Source of the DNA: Sanguinoderma infundibulare
Taxonomy: Eukaryota > Basidiomycota > Agaricomycetes > Polyporales > Polyporaceae
Direction: 5' to 3'
Assembly: GCA_032821775.1 (NCBI GenBank)
Contig: JAVLRN010000012.1
Location: 496,001-560,000, forward strand
Length of the DNA: 64,000 nt
Shown: positions 1 through 11,587 of the stretch, one piece after another
Position numbering within the stretch: position 1 is the first letter of the stretch
How the letters are laid out: each line of letters opens with the position of its first letter
Program-made: the position numbers and the translations under genes
The notes under the pieces: generated by a model
Database searches by the model: none
What the model was told of the DNA's origin: nothing
What the model saw: the letters and a program-made list of their open reading frames with translations, nothing else

Positions 1-2
1 TC

Positions 3-2438
3 GCGTCCGTCAAGCGCGTCCCCGCCGCCACCCTCCACCTCTGGCAGTCCATCCTCAAACCGCGAGGATTCGAGGTACAGGACGGCCGCCTCGTCCGCAG
101 CCCGTCCAAGTCCCAGTCCCAAGCCGCCGCCCAGCAACAGGCGCAGCGACATTGCGAGCCCTCTCCCTCCCGTGCTGCGGGGAAGAAACTGTCGAGAAGG
201 GGCACGCTGAAAGTTGGGGTGGGCCAAGACGAAGACGAGAACGGGCGGAAGGGCCCGAGGAGCGCGCTGTTGCAGCCGTCTTTGGAGAGGGCGCGGTCGT
301 TCCTGCCCGCGCCCCAGCACGCGTCGACCCCGGCAGGAATGGGGGTAGGAGGGGCGAGGCAGCCGTTCCGACGCGTGCAGACCTCCTCTCGCACGTCGTC
401 GTTCCTCCAGCGCTCGGTCGGCAGTGTGCGCGCGGCGGGGGGGATGTCTGCGGATGTGCCGATCGCGTCGACCTCTGCGCTTGCGGGCCCAAGCTCTGTT
501 GAGGAGCAGGAGCGGGAGCCGGTTGCGTCGCTGGAGCTCTCGGAGGCGGGGAGGGAGATGTTCTGCGGCCTGGCTTTCCGCGCGCTGGGCGAGGCGCGGT
601 GCGCGAGCGTGCGCCGGGCGATCGAGAGCGCGGGCGGGCGCTGGATGGGTACCGACGACGACGACGACGCGGACATCATTGTCGTGCGGCTCGTGAGCGG
701 GAGCAGCTTCTTCCGGCGGGAGACGGACGAGGGCGAGAAGGCCAAGTACAGGACAGAGTGCTGGCTCGAGCGGTGTCTGTACGAGGAGCGGGTCGTCGGG
801 GCGGAGGAGCACGTCGCGTTTGCGCCGTTGAGGGCGGCTCCGCCTATCCCGGACGTGGAGGCCGTCGTGCTGAGCTGTTCGGGGCTGGACGAGGCGGAGA
901 GATGTTTGGTGGAGAGGTTGTGCAGGGCGCTTGGTGAGTTGCTTCTGCTGCTTCGTCTTGGAATGCTTTTGCTGACGTTTCTGCGTAGGGATTGTTGTTG
1001 TCCCTGCGTTTTCGCGCAGGTCAACGCACCTCCTCTGTCCGTCGGGCACGGGCGCGAAGGCGGACAAGGCGCGCGAGTGGGGTACGCCGATCGTCGACAT
1101 GGCGTGGCTTGCGTCCATTGCGAACGCGGGTGAGATCCCCAGCCCACAGTCGCCAGCGCCAGCGGAAGAGCAGAGTCAAGCGCTCGATTTGCAGCTGTTG
1201 TCGCAGCGTCCACTCGGACAGGGCGAGGACCCGTGGATGGCGACGCAGCCGCCTGCGACGATCCCCAAGGCCGACGTCAAAGGGAAGGCCAAGGCGACGG
1301 AGACGATGGTCGACATCACCAACGCCCACGCCGACGGCGCGCAGCAAAGTTTGTCGTACTACAATCCGCCGGCGTCTAATGAGCCACGACCAGGCCAGGC
1401 GGACCAGATGGAGACGTTTGGGATGCCGAACTTGCTGCTTGGGGGGACTGCTCCTACACTATCTCCACCACCACCACCACCACCACCACCACCACCACAC
1501 GCGCCGTCTACACCACGTCGATCTGCACGAAGACCCTCCGAGCCTGAATCTGCCGAAGACGCCGCTGCGAGCCAGCCTGTTCCGGAAGCTGAAGAGGGTG
1601 TTTCGATACCGTCGAAGCTGCACGAAGACCGGATCCCGTCCTCGGAGTCGCCGTCCCCGATGCGCATGCCCGGCATGCCGACCCCGCAGGACAGTGGGCC
1701 GCTGCTAGCGACCCCGGAGCACGTCACGGGGCACATGGCGAAGTCCGTACAGAGACAATCCACGACGCTCCTAGGTAAGCGGCCGAACGAAGAGGAGCAG
1801 GAGCAAGAACAGGAGGAAATGGAGGAGGGGAAGACACCGCCTGTAAAGAGGCTGCAAGCGCATGATTCGAGGCTGGGGAAGCGGCTGAAGCCGTTCCAGC
1901 GGACGACTGTATGATACTTTGCTTTTTGCCTTGGCGGTTTGTAAATGAGAGCTAACGACTGTGTATTCTGCAGTCGAACATGTCGGATATGTCGAATGTG
2001 TCTTGTACAGACCTCCCGGGGAACCCAGGCCAGAGCCCCGCGCCCGCCTTGGCGGGCGCAGCGTCGCCTGTACCTCCTCCAGAACCCGACCTCGTCCCCC
2101 AGCTCCCCGACGGGCGCGCGTCAGCGAGTAAAGCGAAGCTTACGTCCACCTCGGCAGACAATAGCGTCGTCAACGTGAGCGCATACGTCGCGTACGCGGA
2201 TCCGTACCAGGGCGGAGAGATGGATAAGTTAAAGTACATGTTCCACGCGGGTGAGGAGGGCTGGGGACGGAAGGAGGGGTGGGAGACGGAGTTGGATATG
2301 GACGTGGAAAAGGAGATGACGCTGCCACAGTTGGGTGACACGAATGCGGCGTCTGTATCTGCGTCTGTCTCGAGCAGGAAGGGGAAGGCTGCGGGGAGGG
2401 GGAGGAGGGGGAGGGGAAGGAAGGGTGTGAAGGCGTAG
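3..2438 (+). CDS. BRCT-repeat checkpoint/replication protein, Dpb11/Rad4(Cut5)/TopBP1 family (5' end outside window)
   Basis: This protein family is a phosphopeptide-binding scaffold that helps start DNA replication and activates the ATR-type checkpoint in the nucleus. The frame is open from base 3, so the start and probably the first BRCT pair lie upstream. Two BRCT repeats are visible: one at about 555-835 (FCGLAFRALG through the ECWLERCLYEERV helix), and one at about 856-1125 that crosses an intron (934-988, phase 1) and ends THLLCPSG...REWGTPIVDMAWL, the typical last strand and W of a BRCT. A low-complexity tail follows, with an 11-proline run near 1468-1499 and basic segments such as KRPNEEE. 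A second intron (1909-1973, branch site GCTAACG) joins it to a C-terminus ending in Gly/Arg-rich GRGRRGRGRK before TAG. The tail matches nothing I know. The family call is firm; the exact orthologue is inferred. Confidence 0.8.
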
Positions 2439-3087
2439 GATGACAGGGATGGGGGTGGGAGGTCGACGATTGCTTCAATCTGGACTTTGCATAATGACAC
2501 CAATGATTGTACATTTATTCATAGCATGTTTGGTTTGGCGTCGGTAGCATATCACAACAAACTGTTCATTCACACTCATTCCATTGACTTTGGACGATCG
2601 TCCTACATATCGACTCGCGAGTAATTTACTACTAAAATGCCTCATACCGAACACAATCTCACGACCAAGGGGACCCTAGAATGCGTTGAAGCGTCAGCTC
2701 TGTGCCACGACAGGAAGGAAGGAAAGAATCAGCAAAAGATAAGTTGTCTCATGCCCTCGTCCCCAGGGCACACAGGCGAGTGCGCCCCTTTGGTGTGAGG
2801 ACGAGGGAAATCGAACGCAAATTACAAGAGTACCATCATGTGAAGTACGCAGGGTAGAAGAACACTCACCGATCGATAGCTGCAGCCGCAGGGAACGTTG
2901 AACGTTTGAACATGGATGATCGTCGTCTCACCAGACTCATACGCCACAAAACTTTTGCGGCTAGGTGGCAATGACGATGTTTGGCTGTGTTTGACGTGTG
3001 GCGCTCAGGCAGGACGAACTTGTGAGCTTCAGGGTGCGTCTGATAAGGCTGCGCGTGTACGGGCGGAAGTCTGATTCTCCTCCGTGA
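2439..3087. other. Intergenic region between the BRCT gene and the kinase-like gene
   Basis: This holds the 3' end of the BRCT gene and the promoter of the next gene. Long minus-strand frames here continue antisense into the kinase-like gene and show no protein motif. No RNA gene or repeat was seen. Confidence 0.5.
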
Positions 3088-4065
3088 ATGACGCTCCCTA
3101 CCAGTACCATGCCGTCGACGTACGGTTTTCTCCACAACGAGAAACTGCCCTCTGAGGACGCCATCGTCTCCTGTTGCCGAGCGGCCGGCTATCAAGTCAG
3201 CGGCACCACCCTCCTCGACGATTCTTCTCAGTCGGTCGTAGCCTGGATCAAATATGGTCCTAACGTTACCATCGACGAGGCTCGGACGCAGGATTGGACC
3301 GCCAAGGCTCTCGCCCGCACTCCAGCCTCTGACGTGCAAGTCCCTCGCGTCTTTCACGCTTTCACGAGGAAAACCAGCTACTTCATAGTCGGTTACATCG
3401 CGATGCAATATATCGATGGCGAAGATTGCGGCCAAGGCGATGTTGACTTAGTGGCGAAAGCCGTTCAAACGTTGATCGGCCTCCGAGCACCAGATTCTGT
3501 ACTCGGACACGTCGGTGGCGGTTCCATCGTGCACTCGTTCTTCCTCGAATGGACACCTGTCGCCGATTATAAGTCGGTTCAAGACTTACATGACCATATC
3601 AACAACGTAAGTGTTTACCAACGTTTCAGGGTGCTTTGATGAACTTAGGGTCATGACAGATCCTGGCGTACAAGATGGACACGCGGCGTGTCGACGTCGT
3701 GGCCGACGCGAAGAGCGGTCTTTATCTCTGCCCCTGCGACATCCACCCGCGGAATTTCAGGAAGGATAACTATGGCAGGTTGTTCGCCTTGGACTTTCAT
3801 GCGACATGCTTCATGCCTCGTTCCTTTGTCGGGGTCGCGATAAGGAAGTCCTGGGAACCCTTTTGCAGAGAGGTTGCCGCGAGACTGGAGTACTCTCCGT
3901 CGGAAGACGTACCGGCTTTGGTCTCCGCATCCAATTTTATTGTTCAGTTCGGTCAGAACCCAGTCGGTAAGCGCGACTTTTCGATTTTGCTCTCCTACTT
4001 AGACTGATTTTTGTCACTGTGCAGCGTTTCCACGAGGTCTCGAACGCAAGAACTTCGATTTATAG
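3088..4065 (+). CDS. Aminoglycoside-phosphotransferase (APH)-like small-molecule kinase
   Basis: Three exons are joined by introns at 3607-3659 and 3967-4024, giving about 290 residues. The third exon codes only a short tail that stops at 4063-4065. The protein has the APH/choline-kinase-like pattern: a P-loop-poor N-lobe, then a catalytic loop read as CDIHPRNF (Asp and Asn of the D-x5-N Brenner motif) and a metal-binding LDFHA segment. In this fold the Asp accepts the proton and the second Asp binds Mg2+. The substrate cannot be told; fungi have many such genes with unknown substrates. The usual HGD is read as PCD, a mild deviation. The start could be the ATG at 3088 or the one at 3109, which has a better start context and removes only seven residues. 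No signal peptide is seen, so it is probably cytosolic. Confidence 0.65.
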
Positions 4066-5029
4066 AACAATAACTCAGTCGGGACGCGGTAACGCGGGAC
4101 TGAGGTGAGCGGTACAGTAGCTCGAACTGTAAGTACGTAGTCTAACAAGATAGTACGAATACAAGACAAATCGACAGGAGACATAGAGAATGGAGTGAGT
4201 AACAAGTAAGAAACCGAAACAATATTCTAAACGAGACAGTCTGAGACCCTTGGGCGCGCTCTTGCTTGCCCGGGGGACCCAAATTTCCAACACGACTACC
4301 GTGTCGCTCTATGCTGCAGCTTACCTTAGTTATGTGGGTATGCCTAGCGCTTCCTTCCGTTGTACAAGATTTTGTTGCTACCTCTTCATTCGTGCTCCTA
4401 TATTTGTTCTCTACGTTTGATATGCTTGAATATGTAACAGTCTTTTCTATCAATTGATATTGTATGTGCTTGCAGCTACGCACCTCAAGATTATGATATT
4501 GATTCTCGTGAGATCGAAAAGCTGGATCTATATAGTAAAGGCCAGTTTCTGTCTTTGTATGAACACTCATTCAGCAGTTCTACGACAGTAGCAGTATTGA
4601 GACCTTGAGCTAGAAGCATCGGTTGTGAGCGAGATGACTAGGTAAGTAGACTGCCGTGACTTACACGGCCAGGCCCAAGCATCAGTAAAAGCCTCAGCGG
4701 GCCGTAGCACCCGGTACCCGATATATAGACCACTGTAGCCACCGTAGCACACTTTAGCATCGGTGGTTGCTCCAATGTACTCTGTAGCGAAACATTGCGA
4801 ATAAGACCTCTTTATAGTACATGATGGCGGACCTAGACATAACGAGCAGAAACCGGATGAGGATGTGTTACAATGACTGGCAAGGAGGCTCTGAGCCTGG
4901 GTCCTTGGACAGGTAAGATGACTGTCACCATGCGGTGGAGCTCGCAGGCAGTTACCGAGGCCAAAGACTACACACGGGAGATTTATGTGATATGGTGATA
5001 GATAAAAACAAGGCTAATAGTTGCTACTA
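4066..5029. other. AT-richer intergenic region
   Basis: No gene is recognised. The stretch is visibly less GC-rich than its surroundings. The longest frame (4142-4570, minus) has no family resemblance and a composition expected of non-coding DNA. Confidence 0.5.
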
Positions 5030-6345
5030 TACATGAATCACGTCCTCGAGGAAGTACAGTTCGTCCTCGAGACATTGCACGCTGGAGCCCGCAAACGAGC
5101 GGTCAGCTGTCGCCGCCAAGACTCGCGGATCCCTTCACCCCATGGCGTGCGGCCATCGACCGTCATGTCAACGCGAAGCCCTCCCAGATCTCGCAGAAGT
5201 TCTCGCCACCAGTGAGCATCTTGTCGGCGGCGATGATCGCGTCGCGGGCGTCGACAACGACGGACGGCATGGCTGGAGCTTCATACCGTCAAGCACGAGC
5301 TGAACGGCAAGCGAGTTGCTGTGCTTCGGCACGAGCGGCTTGGGCTGGCCCTGGACGTCGTATTCGCGCGGACGGTAGAAGTCACCTTCGGGAATAGTAC
5401 CGTCCTCCAGGGGCTTAGGCGGGAAGAGGTCGTCGACAAAGCCGTGCTTCTCGATGAGGCGCTGGGATACGACCCAGAGCATCTGCGCCCAGACCTCGCC
5501 GATGGCGTGCACGCCTCGTGGAAGCCGTAGTGGTAGTAGAGGTCATGGACGAGGTTGGAGGTGTAGAAGAGCTGCGTCATGGTCGCGTTGATGTACTTCT
5601 TGGCCTCCTCGAGCGCGTCCTCGGCCGTGGTCTGCTCGGGACTGTACGAGAAGTGGAACGCCTTGGAGGAGCCGGCGTCAGGGCGGTAGTTGCTCGCCCA
5701 GTTGTTGCGGCCTTCCCAGTCCTCATGCGCGAAGAGGTTGTTGCCTCACGTCGTGGTGGTGTTCCGGATCGCAAATGGGTACTTGACGAGGATGTTCGAC
5801 GATTCCGGGTCGTTAGCGTGCGGGAGGGCGTGCCAGCCCCAAGGAGAGGCCAGCACATCAAAGTTCTCCTGAATGGAGCGCTCGCCTGCGGATGGGTCAT
5901 TGATGCCCCAGGCGAAGACGTTGTAGGTCGCGCCCTCTGGGTCCTTGGGGGGAACGGAAGCCATGGGCATTGGAGAGTCGGAGGCCTAGTCGACGAGGGA
6001 GATGATGCGGTGGGGGGCCTCTGCAGCGACGGCGGCCTCGTACCAGTTGTCTTTCATCTCGACTTCGAAGTTCCAGACGAGCTGGAGAGTAGTAGCGTCG
6101 CCGTTGGGGACCTGGATGAAGGCAAAGCGGCCCTTGACGGGGTTGACGGCGTCGGGGACGTTGTCGACGGTGAAGAAGGGAGGGTGGTCGCCAGTGATGT
6201 GATGCGCGAAAGTGAGGCGTATATCAGAGAGATACTTAGCGGTGTTGTCGAGGATCTCGGCACTGAGCTGCTCGCCGGGGGTAGCCGTGATCATGAACTG
6301 GAGGAGGGCGTGAGTGACGTCACCTACGTGGCGTCTTCTGCGCTG
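5030..6345 (-). pseudogene. Fungalysin (M36 metalloprotease) pseudogene with catalytic core deleted
   Basis: Secreted M36 proteases digest extracellular protein using an HEXXH zinc site. Going down the minus strand, I see the end of the FTP/propeptide (KGRFAFIQVPNG...EVEMKDNWYEAAV, 6190-6040), the linker to the mature enzyme (ASDSPMPMASVPPKDPEG, WGINDPSAGE, SPWGWHA), GNNLFAHEDWEG, then MTQLFYTSNLVHDLYYHYGFHEA (5580-5513). This runs directly into VHAIGEVWAQMLW, which in intact proteases lies roughly 130 residues later. The zinc site HEYTH and the downstream Glu are therefore missing, and the join shifts frame. There are also an in-frame TAG where Trp is expected (about 5986), a TGA in an Arg codon context (about 5747), and another frame change after LQPC (about 5290) before DARDAIIAADKMLTGGENFCEIWEG. 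The C-terminal region is degraded. It cannot encode an active protease. Confidence 0.85.
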
Positions 6346-6698
6346 ACAAAGTGAGGGGACTGGGTCATGAAGTCAAGGAGGCTGACGAACTGGCAGTTTT
6401 AGTCGAAGAGGTCGCCAAGCTGGCCTCGAGAGTCGCGGACTCCAGCGCGGTCGGGGTTGGAGACGTCAACCTGGTGAAGTTGGTCAACGATCTCACGCTC
6501 GAGAGACTGGCAGTATTCGGCATGCGGGTTAACGCCAAGTTGAGTGGGCTGGAAGTCGGCATGCTTGAAGCGAAAGAAAGAGGACGAGAGGACGAGGTAC
6601 GCGGTGATGCGACCGCTTTGTGAGCCGGCCCTAAACATGGGCGCCAATGGGCCGTTGTCGGTTCCGAACGGAGGTAGGTATTCAGTAGTTCGGATGCA
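6346..6698. other. Decayed stretch between fungalysin relic and dynamin fragment
   Basis: This should hold the N-terminal signal and early propeptide of the fungalysin relic, but I cannot follow a convincing frame. It may also include scrambled tail sequence of the dynamin fragment. Confidence 0.35.
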
Positions 6699-7011
6699 TC
6701 GCGGGTACTGTGTGAAGTGCTCTGCCACCAGTTGCTGCACATGCTGGACTAGGATGTCGTGGACGTACCGGAAGAGCGTCTCCGACGGACCCTGCCAGCC
6801 CGAGGTGATCGACGTGATGTACTCCGAGTCCTGCGTAACTACGAATGGGATGTGGCCGGACAGTTCCCGCGTCCTGACCCTGAGAGATACGGTGACTGCT
6901 GCACAGTAAGGAGTTTGGGGAGACGTACTCGTGCGCGCGATCCATGTCCGAGTCGTCGATGAAAGTGGCACGGTCGTCGTCACTCTCCGGGACGAACATT
7001 GACCCTTCGTT
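6699..7011 (-). pseudogene. Fragment of a dynamin-like GTPase (stalk/middle domain)
   Basis: Dynamin-family GTPases remodel membranes. Two exonic pieces are visible on the minus strand: SMFVPESDDDRATFIDDSDMDRAHE (about 7005-6930) and, after a plausible intron (GTACGT...CTCTCAG, about 49 nt), VRTRELSGHIPFVVTQ...WQGPSETLFRYVHDILVQHVQQLVAEHFTQYPR (to 6699). RTREL-x-x-x-PF, the W-x-x-P-x-x-x-LF segment and the HV-x-x-LV-x-x-HF helix are hallmarks of fungal dynamin stalks. There is no GTPase domain (GxxxxGKS) upstream and no effector-domain continuation downstream, so only about 80 codons remain. It lies beside the fungalysin pseudogene, which points to a graveyard of duplicated accessory genes. 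It could instead be a small piece carried in by recombination. Confidence 0.55.
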
Positions 7012-8170
7012 CACGAGAGATAGACAGTGCGCGCCATGTCCCTGCCAGAGCCTCCGAAAGATGGACGGTCCAAGGAACACGGAGGCCCTCATCTGAAGAA
7101 ACACGCACATGTATCGCGATCCTCCACGGTTAGAGGATTTCGTGAATTCACTATAGCTAGAGGGACATCGATCGGTCTAGATGCGCGGCTTACCTGCGGC
7201 TTTATAACTCGCACTCGCACTCGCCCCTGCCCAGCTTCAACCTCCCCGTGGTGGGTACGAGCCACGGCATATGTCCTGATGGTTGTCGTGCTAACAAATT
7301 GGCGTGGAGGCAGGTTCACGAGTAGCGAGATGGGAAAAGTCAGCAAGCCGAGTGAGGTTGTGGCATAGAATCGAACTGGAGGATCGACGCACGGTGCTCA
7401 CAACAATGGCCCAACTGCCGAGCTCCCACACTGACGGCAGTGGAACTTCGTGGCTTCCGAGTTACGGAAGAATGGGAACCAGAGTTTGGCACCATTGGAA
7501 TCCCCGAGCGAAACGGACTAGGATTTTAGCGAGGGCGATGGGATGTAAGGGACAAATCACAAACCTTGAGTTTTTCTGACGGCCGCTCCAAGACAAGGGA
7601 AACACTCATATCCATTCGTTGGTCAATCCCGGAACGAACGAAGCTCACTGTGTGCAAAATCATACTGAAGCGGATCAAAGCTGAGAAGGGATCGACTAGA
7701 TCTAGGGCAATCTGGGCCTGACCGCATGTTTGAGCTAGGTCATCCCGTCCACTGACGGCTTGATCGCATACAGGGTTGCAGCCGCGTTGCAGACAGACGG
7801 ACTCCGGTACGTGGATGTTCAATTCGAAGCCGGGGCCGCCAAGTTTAATATCGTAACTCTAATTAGGGAGACCGGTAATATATACGGACGTTCGCTGACT
7901 TCAAAAATGGCTTACGGGACAACTTCTATACCTATGTACTCTTCTTACAAGTTCGTGCCCCCATGCGCTCCGGTGAAAACTTACATATGTCAGGGTGCAA
8001 TATCCAAATGCGTAAGGTGAGCCGCAATCTCTTGAACCCGCTCCTTTACGTACTATTTGAACCGTAAAACCGTGGCAGATCTTCTTCGTCGGCTCATACA
8101 GTATCTGCGCCTCTTAGCCACGTTTCTCGAAAGGTGCGTGGTTACATGCTAGATTGGGGACGTCACGACG
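7012..8170. other. Intergenic region with no recognisable gene
   Basis: Short frames occur on both strands but none resembles a known domain or links to another across plausible splice sites. No terminal repeats or tRNA-like sequence were seen. Confidence 0.5.
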
Positions 8171-8905
8171 TCACTCCTAAATCCGTCGTTTGGTAGAACC
8201 AGGTAGAACCAAGCCGGCCAGGTCACACATCCCGGCGACAAAATACTCCCGCACAATTGCAATTCTACTCATGGTCCGCCCACTCGCGCTGCAGGTCCGA
8301 GGGCATCCTTCTCTCATGACTCACCGCCACCTTCGCCGACGATGCCGGCCCTCTTCCCTTCCCCTGGCGGTCGAAGAAGATCACACAGGTTCAGCGCGAC
8401 CAGGTCGCGGGTGGACCGCGGGCGAATTCGAAGGCCGCGCACGCGGCCATATGGTCCCTTACCAGGAGATCTACCCCAACCACGTTAAGATGCATGGGAG
8501 TGCTCAGGGAGTGCCTTAGGCTCGCATCGGTTCGCGATCGATAGTGACAACATTCGGCGCGCACTGGCACCCTTCTCGGACGCGGTACACGTTCCAGGGA
8601 TTGTGGCGTTCCCCGGCCGAATCGCTGACGGCCGCGTGCGCGTCCGAGTGGCTTCTCTCAGAACCTCCCTGTGCGAGCAGCCAACGAGTGCTCTCGCTGC
8701 TCAGTCACGGCAGGGCCAAGATTCGAAGTCCGCGCGAATGTGGCGCTGCGGATTGATTGCAATTCCCGCCTTGTGTCCGGTCGGGGCTTCCTCTGGGCTT
8801 CCTACAATCACAATTACGGGAAAGAATACCATTCGGAGGGGTTTGTGCGACCATCCAGGCATGAGGCGGGCGCATTCGAGGCTCCGCAGATGATGACGAG
8901 GTAGC
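8171..8905. other. GC-rich island with broken open frames, possibly a decayed gene
   Basis: The base composition is clearly more GC-rich than on either side. Plus-strand frames read in a protein-like way over short distances, for example RFAIDSDNIRRALAPFSDAVHVPG (about 8525-8600) and WASYNHNYGKEYHSEG (about 8795-8845), but they lie in different frames with stops between them. I cannot assign a family. Confidence 0.3.
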
Positions 8906-9306
8906 AGAATGCGCTCTCAGGCTCACACGAGGGCGGATAAACCAAGAATCCGGGATCCCGACATACAGGATGGTTGTGCGCCCTAGATATCGTCGAGGGG
9001 CCTTCGACGGTGCTGCATGCACATGTACAGTCGTGGGATGGATCTCCGCAAAAATTCTTGTTCGTATACGGTATCCGAGGTACCGAAGGCATAACGAACT
9101 CGTAAGATTATTTTGTACTATACATTCTATCATTACAATCATGAGAACAGAGGACGAATAACATAGGTACTGAAATACACAAATCGGGGAAGACGAACCG
9201 TGCAAAGTAGATACGACATGCAAGTTTGGGAATCAAAGTACAAGGAGAGTCGAAGGCATAGCGGCAGGCCAGGCGGAAGGGATCGTATGTTGCCAGCTGG
9301 AACCGA
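8906..9306. other. Intergenic region downstream of the GST gene
   Basis: This is 3' flank of the minus-strand glutathione transferase. Nothing else is recognised. Confidence 0.5.
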
Positions 9307-10233
9307 TTAGTGGCCGGCCGCGGAAGATGTCCGTGTGACATTGGGATGGATTCTCCACATCTTGACGTTCGTGGGCTGCGAGGGGGACAGACAATAGGTG
9401 AGTAGACACGCCCGAGCCATGTGTGGACGACGAACCTCGTCCCAAGATGCCTGAATGCTTGGCCGCCGCCACAAAGCTTCGTAGTAGTTCATGAAACGGG
9501 CGAATCTTGGCTCCGCCAGGACCTTGAGGAGCTTCTTGCCCTCACCGATGGGATACTTGCCTATCTCGTACCCGGAAAGCCGCATGAAACGGACCATCAT
9601 GGGCGCGACCGCAATATCCGCAACCGACCAGGGACCGATCGCGTATCCGTTGGGGGCGAGTAATGCCTGGAAAGCCTCGAGGGAGGGAAGGATGGAGTCG
9701 ATGCGTTCGCCTCGGAAGAAGAAGCCCCTGAAGGCGTGGTGGAGAGTCTCGTGGGCTTGGGTGATAAAGATACGAGCCCTGGCACGCAGCTCAGGGTCGT
9801 CAGGAAGGAGTCCTGCACCTGGTCGGAGCTCCGCGATGAACTCGACGAGCACGAGAGATTCTGAGAGCTTCGTCGATTTGGGAGAGGGCTGATCAGGAGG
9901 GACATCGGGGCCACCGTACGTGAAGGCTGGAACCTACGGGCGCATGAGCGCGCTTGCTCAATATGGTACACCAACAGTAGATTATACGGACTGTGGTACT
10001 CACCAGACCTGCATGATTCACCCGTTGCGTAAACCACTCCGGCTTACAGCCAGGTCGGAGGTCAATCTCGTACTTCGTGACCTTCAGCTTGGCTTCTTCA
10101 AGTGCAATCTGCACTCGATGAGTGTAAGGGGAGTACTGGTCAAGTAGTCAGGACGGGAGTGTGAACACGGACGAGAAGCGGGAAGCATGCTTACGGGTGA
10201 CGTGTAGAAAGTGATTTGCTTGTCCCGAGACAT
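9307..10233 (-). CDS. Glutathione S-transferase family protein (omega/Ure2p-like fold)
   Basis: Four exons are joined across introns at about 10138-10193, 9934-10003 and, probably, a last one near 9374-9433 whose length is a multiple of three. The N-terminal thioredoxin-like domain reads ITFYTSPYSPYTHRVQIALEEAKL, then KYEIDLRPGCKPEWF and VPAFTYGG, the cis-Pro loop that contacts glutathione. The helical C-domain contains LVEFIAEL, and PWSVADIAVAPMMVRF supplies the conserved N-capping Ser and Asp. Such enzymes conjugate or reduce substrates with glutathione in the cytosol, as in detoxification of plant or wood compounds. The position that is Cys in CPY-x-HRV omega enzymes reads SPYTHRV here, so a serine-type mechanism is likely. 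A canonical TATA box lies about 55 nt upstream of the ATG. Confidence 0.85.
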
Positions 10234-10285
10234 GGAGGTAGAGGTCAGCGGCGATGGCTTATGAGTGGCACGACAGTCTGCCCAC

Positions 10286-10293
10286 CTTTTATA
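10286..10293 (-). promoter_or_regulatory. TATA box of the glutathione transferase gene
   Basis: The minus strand reads TATAAAAG, a perfect TATA element, 53-60 nt before the ATG at 10233. This fits a strongly or inducibly transcribed gene with a short leader. Confidence 0.65.
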
Positions 10294-11587
10294 CCTATAT
10301 CCCGAAACACGCAGCGCTCAAGGTTGGCTATAGTTTCGGGATTGTGCAGATAGCGACCACATATGGGCGATGCGCTTTTTCATTCACCGGGGCGCCAGAT
10401 TAATCACACGTTGCATTACTTCCCTGGTGACTGTTGTGGCACACTTAGGACCTCATTGTCGCGCTCTCTCGGGCCCGATATACGGTCGAAGTTGAACTCC
10501 GGCTTTATACGTGGACGCTTAGAATGACGCCTGAGCGACAATCTCCCCAAGGTTGACGGTGCTATGGGTAAGACGTGACTCATATGGCTAGCATTCGGGT
10601 GTGAAGCCGCTGGGCAGACAAGCTCAAGACGCGTTAGGAACGAGCGTTTGGGAGATAGTGGTGAACTCACCGAACGGAATCGGAACACTAAGAAGTTCCC
10701 AGCCACCTGCCGATCAAAGGCCGCGGGATTACAACGCTCTTTTGCCTTCAGGTGATCATTGGTAGCTGAACTATCGCGGATGCGTCAGCCGCTACTACGC
10801 GACAGGTTCACGCCGCGATTGCGTGGATGGCGGTGCAATCAGATACAGCACCAATAATACGAAATCGCAATACCTCATGATCTGTAACCTGGCTGCAGAT
10901 CTTGTTGGGGGCCTGGTAGAAGCATGTCACTGAAGGTGGCTCAGGGCAGCAGACCATCAGGGGGTTGACACATATCACGCTCATTGCAACTCAGACAACA
11001 CATGCCATGTTGGGTTTGAAGCGTTCACTCTCGTCTTATGGCTCGATGGGACGGAAATAGACCTTGACGGAGCACGATGCACGATGCCCCAAGATCGCCT
11101 GGGTACCTCATCCCACCGAGTCGTTGCGGAGGGTGGATCGCAACCCCCAGCCCTGCAACAAACCGGGTTCTGTCAAACAAGCTCGGAATGTCCACGAAAC
11201 GGACTAGTGTGTCCGTGGCCGCATGACGTACCTGTTATTTCCCATACCGGGAGTCCGGCAGGAATGCCGCTGCGCGCTGCCGGCGCCAAACCCTAAGTAC
11301 CAGCAGAAGGTGTACGGGTGGTCACCGGGAAACCCGACACCGCGCGGCACTGTAATTCCGTGCTGTCGACCGAGGACCAAGAGTCGGAAGATGCATTTCC
11401 GAGTGTTCACATGCAGCGCCAGACACCCTTGCAAGTCGAATACCAGAATAGGGTCGGCGGACGAGGATGGGAGGAAAGACATCCGCTCGTGGGAGGGCAA
11501 TATGAATGTGGAATACACTAGATAACAACATAGCAGCAAGGTATACAGCAAATAGGGCAAGGCAAAACATGCAAATAGATGGCACCT
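10294..11587. other. Intergenic region between GST promoter and GCP2 3' end
   Basis: Frames at 11084-11591 on both strands overlap each other and have no domain resemblance. No repeat or RNA gene was recognised. Confidence 0.5.

Noticed and set aside
5030..6345. RIP (repeat-induced point mutation) as the cause of the fungalysin decay
   Set aside because: The two nonsense changes are of transition type, but the region keeps many CG dinucleotides and also has deletions and frameshifts, so ordinary decay explains it.
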